Of a stretch of 57,099 nucleotides of DNA, positions 52,490-57,099 are shown piece after piece (within the stretch, counting starts at the first letter, position 1; each line of letters begins with the position of its first letter). This DNA comes from Planctomycetota bacterium (GTDB lineage: Bacteria; Planctomycetota; Brocadiia; Brocadiales; Brocadiaceae), in NCBI GenBank assembly GCA_016188675.1, contig JACPHJ010000014.1:1-57099 (forward strand), read 5' to 3'. The notes under the pieces were generated by a model. That model saw nothing but the letters and a program-made list of their open reading frames with translations. It did no database searches and was not told where the DNA came from. The translations under genes were made by a program, and so were the position numbers.

Positions 52490-52853
52490 GTGATTAATAT
52501 ACAAAATATCCTCTGCCCGGTCGATTATTCGATTTATTCGGAAAAGGCATTAAACTATGCAATAGAATTTGCCGGGAAATACGGGGCAAAGCTTTTACTG
52601 ATACACGTGCTGGATATTCGCGTTTACGACATTAACGATCCGGATTGATGCCATTGTTTTACAAGGCGTCCCTTTCGCCGAAATTATCAAGACGTCAAAG
52701 GAATACGATATTGACCTGATTGTGCTCGGCACGCATGGAAGGACAGGTCTGTCTCATGCAATCATGGGCAGCGTGGCGGAAAAAGTCGTGCGCAAGGCGC
52801 CCTGCCCGGTGCTTACCGTCAGGCATCCTGAGCATGATTTCGTTATGCCATAA
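52490..52853 (+). pseudogene. broken universal stress protein (UspA family) gene
   Basis: A GTG-started frame with an AGGAGG site encodes the first half of a Usp domain (INIQNILCPVDYSIYSEKAL, then LLLIHVLDIR) but stops at 52648. The second half continues in another frame from about 52644 (QGVPFAEIIKTSKEYD, then LIVLGTHGRTGLSHAIMGS) to the stop at 52853. The nucleotide-binding motif GTHGRTG...GS is intact. The two parts sum to about 120 residues against the usual 145-150, so roughly 25-30 residues and the frame were lost by an internal deletion. Confidence 0.85.
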
Positions 52854-52911
52854 CAAGTCATGCCAAAAACATGATTTGTTATTCTGCTAACAGGTTTTCC
52901 TAAATAATTAT

Positions 52912-53328
52912 ATGCCTAAATATATACTTATCGATCACACGGCAGATATTGGAATTGACGTATTTGGGACAACATTACAGGAATTATTCACAAATGCAGC
53001 CTTTGCCCTGTTTGATATCATAGCGGATTTGTCTAAAGTAGAATGCAAGGTCGAATATAATGTAAATGTTTCGGGAATAGACAGAGAACAACTGCTCGTC
53101 AGTTGGTTAAGTGAATTGTTGTACCTGCATGATGTAAAATACCTGCTTTTCAAGGATTTTCATATTACGGATATGAAAGAAAATCAATTGACCGCATCCG
53201 TATGCGGTGAAGCATTTACCGATGGCAAACATGAAATTAAGACAGAGATAAAAGCCGTCACATATCATGGTTTATCAATCGTTCAGGAAGATCATCAGTG
53301 GAAAGCGCGGGTTATATTTGACCTGTAG
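52912..53328 (+). CDS. archease
   Basis: The 138-residue protein starts IDHTADIGIDVFG, with the conserved DHTAD motif and C-terminal RVIFDL calcium-site residues. Archease activates the RtcB RNA ligase by helping its guanylylation and turnover. The rtcB gene is 165 bp downstream on the same strand, which confirms the assignment. Confidence 0.93.
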   Translation: MPKYILIDHTADIGIDVFGTTLQELFTNAAFALFDIIADLSKVECKVEYNVNVSGIDREQLLVSWLSELLYLHDVKYLLFKDFHITDMKENQLTASVCGEAFTDGKHEIKTEIKAVTYHGLSIVQEDHQWKARVIFDL

Positions 53329-53378
53329 TTTAGCCACGAATTTGCACGGATGGACACAAATGAATAGTTATCAAGTAG

Positions 53379-53452
53379 GATGGGTGAAGCGGCAGCGCAC
53401 CCATCAACAAAAGACCGAATTATGTAGAGGCAATTCATGAATTGCCTCTACA
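53379..53452. repeat. two palindromic intergenic repeats before rtcB
   Basis: GATGGGTG (53379-53386) pairs with CACCCATC (53398-53405), and a perfect 30-bp palindrome, TGTAGAGGCAATTCA and its complement, occupies 53423-53452. A degenerate GCACGGATGGACACAAATG element lies just upstream. All look like dispersed non-coding repeats. Confidence 0.65.
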
Positions 53453-53492
53453 AGATTACAATTCCTTAGCATCAAAATAAAAAGGGGTTTTT

Positions 53493-54959
53493 ATGGCAGA
53501 CGATAAATATAAAATTCAGAAAATAGACGACTACCGCTGGCGCATCCCCAGAGAAGGCAAGATGCGGGTGGATGGCATCGTATATGCCGACAAACACATG
53601 CTGGAAGAAATTCAGAAAGACGAAAGCCTGCAGCAGGTGATTAACGTCTCTTATCTTCCGGGGATTGTAAACCATTCATTGGCAATGCCCGACATCCACT
53701 GGGGATATGGGTTTCCCATCGGCGGTGTCGCTGCATTCGATATGGATGAGGGCGTGGTGTCCCCTGGCGGCGTGGGGTACGACATCAACTGCGGAGTGAG
53801 GTTGCTCAGAACGGGCTTGCATCGTGTGGAAATTTCCAACAAGTTAGAATCTGTAGTTAACACCCTGTTTGCCAATATTCCATCTGGTGTAGGGTCGCAT
53901 CGCAAGGATTTGAAACTTTCGCAACAGGAAGAAAAAATCGTACTCAAAAACGGGGCACGATGGGCGGTTTCACAGGGTTATGGCACAAAAGAAGACCTGG
54001 AACATATCGAAGAAAATGGGTGCATACCGGGGGCAGAACCGGAGTTGATTTCAGACCGCGCCCTGGAAAGGGGTCGGGCGCAATTAGGCACCCTCGGTTC
54101 CGGAAACCACTTTGTCGAGGTTGGCTATGTATCAGAGATTTACAACGAGGAGATTGCCCGCTCATTGGGACTCGAAAAGGACGGTATTACCATTGTGGTG
54201 CACACGGGATCAAGGGGCTTAGGTTATCAGGTGTGCGATGACTTCATACGGGTTATGATCGATGCATCCCGGAAATACAACATTGAACTTCCCGATCGGC
54301 AGCTATGCTGTGCCCCTATTAATTCACCGGAGGGGAAAGAATATCTTGCTGCGATGGCCTGTGCTGCCAATTATGCATTTGCCAACCGGCAGATGATTAC
54401 CCACTGGGTTCGGGAATCCTTCGAAAGGGCATTACACGTAGGCCCTAAGGAGTCCAGAATATCCCTGGTGTATGATGTCTGTCATAATATTGCCAAATTC
54501 GAGGACCATATCGTCAATGGTATAAAGAAGCGGTTATGTGTTCACCGGAAAGGCGCCACCCGCGCATTCCCACCGAATCATCCTGATACACCGGATGTAT
54601 ACAAAGCAGTGGGACAACCCGTGCTAATACCGGGAGACATGGGACGCTGTTCATATGTGCTTGTCGGAACTGAAAAGGCATATTCAGACACCTTTGGCAG
54701 CACGTGTCACGGGGCGGGGAGGGTCATGAGCAGAGGACAGGCGACAAGGGTAACCAAAGGCAGAAATATTGCTGAGGAACTGAAAGCAAAAGGAATCCTT
54801 GTCCGTGCCGATAGCCGGGCCACACTCGTTGAAGAGGTGCCAGAGGCATATAAAGACGTAACGGAGGTCGTCGTAACAGAGGTCGTGGATGTCGTAGACC
54901 ACGCCGGCATCAGTAAAAAAGTCGTTCAACTAAAGCCGATGTGTGTTATTAAAGGATAA
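53493..54959 (+). CDS. rtcB: RNA-splicing ligase RtcB
   Basis: The 488-residue protein is full length. It has the manganese-site motifs MPDIHWGYGFPIGGVAA, GGVGYDINCGVRL and GSGNHFVEVG, then HTGSRGLG, and the guanylate-accepting histidine in STCHGAGR. It joins RNA 2',3'-cyclic phosphate or 3'-phosphate ends to 5'-OH ends. With archease upstream it forms a complete RNA ligation pair. No adjacent RtcR regulator or rtcA is seen. An AT-rich site with GGGG precedes the ATG. Confidence 0.95.
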   Translation: MADDKYKIQKIDDYRWRIPREGKMRVDGIVYADKHMLEEIQKDESLQQVINVSYLPGIVNHSLAMPDIHWGYGFPIGGVAAFDMDEGVVSPGGVGYDINCGVRLLRTGLHRVEISNKLESVVNTLFANIPSGVGSHRKDLKLSQQEEKIVLKNGARWAVSQGYGTKEDLEHIEENGCIPGAEPELISDRALERGRAQLGTLGSGNHFVEVGYVSEIYNEEIARSLGLEKDGITIVVHTGSRGLGYQVCDDFIRVMIDASRKYNIELPDRQLCCAPINSPEGKEYLAAMACAANYAFANRQMITHWVRESFERALHVGPKESRISLVYDVCHNIAKFEDHIVNGIKKRLCVHRKGATRAFPPNHPDTPDVYKAVGQPVLIPGDMGRCSYVLVGTEKAYSDTFGSTCHGAGRVMSRGQATRVTKGRNIAEELKAKGILVRADSRATLVEEVPEAYKDVTEVVVTEVVDVVDHAGISKKVVQLKPMCVIKG

Positions 54960-54983
54960 CTATTCCAGAGGAGGAAAGATTTT

Positions 54984-55136
54984 ATGTACAAAACCATAGA
55001 AGCCTATTATGAAAATGGCAAAATTATTTGTAAAGATGCCATGCCGCCTCTGAAAAAGGCTAAATTGCTCATAACCATTGTAGAAGAAGAACCCCGTAAA
55101 ACTCAAAAACTTCTCCGCTTCAAAGGCATATTTTAA
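54984..55136 (+). CDS. short antitoxin-like protein (AF2212/DUF104 type)
   Basis: A GAGGAGG site precedes an ATG that opens a 50-residue frame, MYKTIEAYYENGKIICKDAM and on to RFKGIF. The beginning matches AF2212-like antitoxins, which normally run to about 60-75 residues. The stop codon follows the LLRFKGIF segment early, so it may be truncated. No toxin gene follows it directly. Confidence 0.6.
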   Translation: MYKTIEAYYENGKIICKDAMPPLKKAKLLITIVEEEPRKTQKLLRFKGIF

Positions 55137-55228
55137 AAAATAAGAAACGAATGGAATTAAAAGAGTAACTTTCTAATTCGGTCATTTGTATCCCTGCTAA
55201 AACATTTGATAGAAAATCGGAGGTATCT

Positions 55229-55465
55229 ATGAAAGATTATAGAAGTCGCATAACGGTCAATCCTGAAGTGCATTTTGGCAAACCATACGTGGTTGGCACA
55301 AGAATAACCGTTGATAATGTGCTCGAACTAGTTCAAGAAGGAATTTCCTTTGATAAAATTATTCAAAATTACTATCCAGATTTACGAATAGAAGATATCA
55401 AGGCTTGTATTCAATACGCATTGGACTTAATTAGAAAAGAAGAGATTCATGCGGAAGTAAGCTAA
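55229..55465 (+). CDS. DUF433 family antitoxin-like protein
   Basis: The 78-residue protein has the DUF433 pattern RITVNPEVHFGKPYVVGTRI, TVDNVLELVQEG and DLRIEDIKACIQYA, with a winged-helix-like fold. Such proteins pair with DUF5615 PIN-like toxins. Its stop overlaps the next start (TAATG), but that partner frame is only 20 codons long. A GGAGG site precedes the ATG. Confidence 0.88.
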   Translation: MKDYRSRITVNPEVHFGKPYVVGTRITVDNVLELVQEGISFDKIIQNYYPDLRIEDIKACIQYALDLIRKEEIHAEVS

Positions 55466-55527
55466 TGAGGTTGTTAACAGATAACGATGTTTATAAAATA
55501 GATATATTGCGTAATTATACAGTTTGA
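55465..55527 (+). pseudogene. 20-codon toxin-gene stub after DUF433
   Basis: The frame overlapping the DUF433 stop encodes MRLLTDNDVYKIDILRNYTV and then ends. The start resembles PIN-like (DUF5615) toxins with an early acidic residue pair (DND). The rest of the gene is absent, and an IS5-type transposase begins 26 bp later in the opposite direction. The toxin was probably lost by insertion or deletion. Confidence 0.45.
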
Positions 55528-56530
55528 AAGAACCTTAAGGTTACGATGTATTTTAAATAGCAGAAGATGCCAGCCTAAAGTTGATAAGAGCGGCTATGTT
55601 CCTAAATCTTCGATTGTAATCGATCATTTTGTGACGATACACCTGGGCAAGGATTTGATATTTCTTCATACGACTTAACACATGTTCAACAAGAATACGT
55701 ATTCGAGAATGTTTCCTGTTAAAACGCTTTTCAGAAAGACTCAGGGTGCTATGATTCCGTCTCCTCTTTACCGGTATTATAATCGTGTGTTCAGGGTAGT
55801 CATTCGGAGCGCCATCGTATCCGCTATCTCCATAATGGGCACTTTTCGTTGGCAACTTTTTAGCAGTATTCTCTTGCTTAAAGACGTTATAATCATGAAC
55901 TCTTCCAGGGTAGCTTTTACTTACCATGAGAATTTGCCCTTTGGTGTTTACCGTAATTTGAGTCTTGATGGTATGACGTTTCTTCTTTCCGGAATAGTAT
56001 TTCTTTTGTATCCTTTTTTTCGGTCTTCGTCTTTGCTGTTCAGTAGCATCGGTCACGACCTCTGCAAAGTCAGGACACACCACAAGCAGTTCCTCCAACG
56101 TAGAAACCTTTTTTACGTCTGGAGAAATCCTGTGTCTTATCGATTGACTCAGAGAAGGATCGGCAGCTTTTTCTACCAAGGGTTCCATTTTAATCCTCAG
56201 CCTACAGGCATTGCTTGGATGAATGCCAAAGAGATATCCCATAAGTTCATCGGTAAGGTAATAACGGTAAAACACCAAAATGAATACAAGTTTATCTTCT
56301 ATGGCAGAGAGTTTATATTTTCTTCCTTGTCCAAGTGTGCGCTTTCGTTCTCTTTGGGATAAACGCTTTTTCTCAGCTTTTTCCCACAATGGTTTTAGTT
56401 TTGTACAAAGAACAGTAAATTGTTCTATCGTTAATCCCGTTAACCGATATAAAATGCGTGGCCTTTTCGATATCTTTACATATTTTAGCATACCTCACCC
56501 CCTTTCAGGGGTAGTATGCCATTTTTAAAT
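55528..56530. mobile_element. IS5-family insertion sequence, ends unresolved
   Basis: The element is defined by its transposase and by the short AT-rich flanks. No terminal inverted repeat or target duplication could be set by eye; AACCTTAAGGTT at 55531-55542 and CCCCTTTCAGGGG at 56503-56515 are palindromes near the ends. Confidence 0.5.
55553..56491 (-). CDS. IS5-family transposase (DDE_Tnp_4 type)
   Basis: The 312-residue protein has a helix-turn-helix region (about 15-120) and a DDE domain (about 135-300). The catalytic acidic residues are D in VVTDATEQ, D in AHYGDSGYDG and probably E in RILVEHVLSRMK. The order and spacing fit the IS5/IS1031-like group. The frame is intact, so the element may be active. 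It lies between the DUF433 stub and a truncated-in-window P-loop ATPase gene. Confidence 0.88.
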   Translation of the reverse strand: MLKYVKISKRPRILYRLTGLTIEQFTVLCTKLKPLWEKAEKKRLSQRERKRTLGQGRKYKLSAIEDKLVFILVFYRYYLTDELMGYLFGIHPSNACRLRIKMEPLVEKAADPSLSQSIRHRISPDVKKVSTLEELLVVCPDFAEVVTDATEQQRRRPKKRIQKKYYSGKKKRHTIKTQITVNTKGQILMVSKSYPGRVHDYNVFKQENTAKKLPTKSAHYGDSGYDGAPNDYPEHTIIIPVKRRRNHSTLSLSEKRFNRKHSRIRILVEHVLSRMKKYQILAQVYRHKMIDYNRRFRNIAALINFRLASSAI

Positions 56531-56549
56531 TAATTATGCAATAGATTTA

Positions 56550-57099
56550 TTATATGTCAGCACTTCCTTGAATCATTTTTAATTCATTTCTATATAAAAA
56601 AGGAACCCAATAACTAGGATTTTTTTTATCTCCCTTTTCCTCGAAAATACCTATATCCACAAGTCTTTTAGTTATTTCCTTTGCTTCTTCATTTTTCACA
56701 TTCCAAATTTTTAATAAAGTATCTAGATTTTGTTCCGTTTTTTCTCCTTCCAACTTTTGAATATATTCTTTAAGGGTTGGATATTCTGCATAAATAGTTT
56801 GTTCAAGCCTAACTTTAGACACTTCATCTAATGCACCCTTAAAAGCAGTTCTCCCGATTAACCATTCATTTTCCAAATCATTTTGCCCAATCTCCATACG
56901 TCTAATTTGTTCTTGCTTACTTTCGTTTAGTAAATGAATAACTTCTCTAGGAGCTATGATTCCTTTACCATCTCTCACTCTACTAAGTATCCATTCGATT
57001 GTTTTTGGTTTTTTATCGCCAACATCTATTTTCTCAGGAAAGAACCTATAAAATAATGACTCTTGGGTGGGATAATCATTAAAGACCTTATCACTATTA
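56550..57099 (-). CDS. probable P-loop ATPase of the Sll1717 family, C-terminal part (runs off the window)
   Basis: The minus-strand frame is open from the window edge to 56550, about 182 residues, and begins inside the protein, so no start is visible. The sequence contains LFYRFFPEKIDVGDKKPKTI, RVRDGKGIIAPREVIHLLNE and a winged-helix-like C-terminus ending IQGSADI. This resembles the C-terminal region of Sll1717-type P-loop ATPases, whose role is not settled. A GTG internal to the frame is not the true start. The Walker motifs would lie outside the window. Confidence 0.6.
   Translation of the reverse strand, partial: NSDKVFNDYPTQESLFYRFFPEKIDVGDKKPKTIEWILSRVRDGKGIIAPREVIHLLNESKQEQIRRMEIGQNDLENEWLIGRTAFKGALDEVSKVRLEQTIYAEYPTLKEYIQKLEGEKTEQNLDTLLKIWNVKNEEAKEITKRLVDIGIFEEKGDKKNPSYWVPFLYRNELKMIQGSADI

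Noticed and set aside
55682..56362. 226-codon plus-strand frame opposite the transposase
   Set aside because: The minus strand encodes a full DDE transposase; the plus frame has no family features.
1..57099. CRISPR array or phage-derived region
   Set aside because: No regularly spaced repeats and no phage structural, integrase or lysis genes were seen.

Overview
The window looks like a chromosomal segment of an anaerobic ammonium-oxidising planctomycete, closest in gene content to Candidatus Kuenenia/Brocadiaceae. This rests on an octaheme hydroxylamine-oxidoreductase-like cytochrome, a Gram-negative outer-membrane set (BamA, OmpH/Skp, LpxC, LpxA, large porin), moderate to low GC with many TTG/GTG starts, and the style of the coding sequence. 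The genus call comes from recognition, not from a database search.

Layout. 1-6.3 kb: 5' end of a D-3-phosphoglycerate dehydrogenase gene (minus), a secreted coiled-coil protein and a SUMF1-domain protein (plus), two secreted carbonic-anhydrase-like paralogues (minus) and two SPFH/band-7 membrane proteins (minus). 6.3-8.9 kb: a long AT-rich regulatory region with a consensus sigma70 promoter and twin upstream repeats, a coiled-coil porin and its terminator. 9-16 kb: trpE with a tiny membrane protein, two AMMECR1/Memo genes, a VTT-family membrane protein, a DUF523 protein, ilvD with its own consensus promoter, and tRNA-Gln. 16-29.5 kb: a long co-directional housekeeping run (short GlmU, prs, rplY, pth, rpsF, ssb, rpsR, rplI, dnaB, bamA, ompH, lpxC, lpxA, Gfo/Idh oxidoreductase, radical SAM/SPASM). 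29.6-32.3 kb: DUF1858, cupin, DUF2249 and the octaheme lipoprotein, closed by a 32-bp palindromic terminator. 32.2-34.9 kb: aspartate aminotransferase and a GlcD-type flavoprotein (minus).

35.1-46.6 kb holds a chemosensory cluster with every part of a Wsp-type pathway: two CheW-like proteins, a Cache/HAMP receptor, a CheA-REC hybrid kinase, CheB, a REC-GGEEF diguanylate cyclase and CheR-TPR, plus an outer-membrane protein and a REC-PAS protein that are not part of the classic set. The expected output is cyclic di-GMP rather than flagellar switching. 47.1-55 kb: ftsH, a PAS protein with a degenerate GGDEF motif, lon, a broken universal-stress-protein gene, archease and rtcB, which read as a protein and RNA quality-control block.

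55-57.1 kb is accessory: two short antitoxin-like genes, a 20-codon stub where a toxin would be expected, an IS5-type transposase, and the 3' part of a probable Sll1717-family P-loop ATPase running off the window. Palindromic interspersed repeats lie between genes, and one appears to be translated inside a cheW-like gene.

The most interesting regions are the Wsp-like cluster with its extra parts, the octaheme lipoprotein with its small redox/cupin partners, the secreted Memo-AMMECR1 fusion, and the paired-repeat porin promoter.
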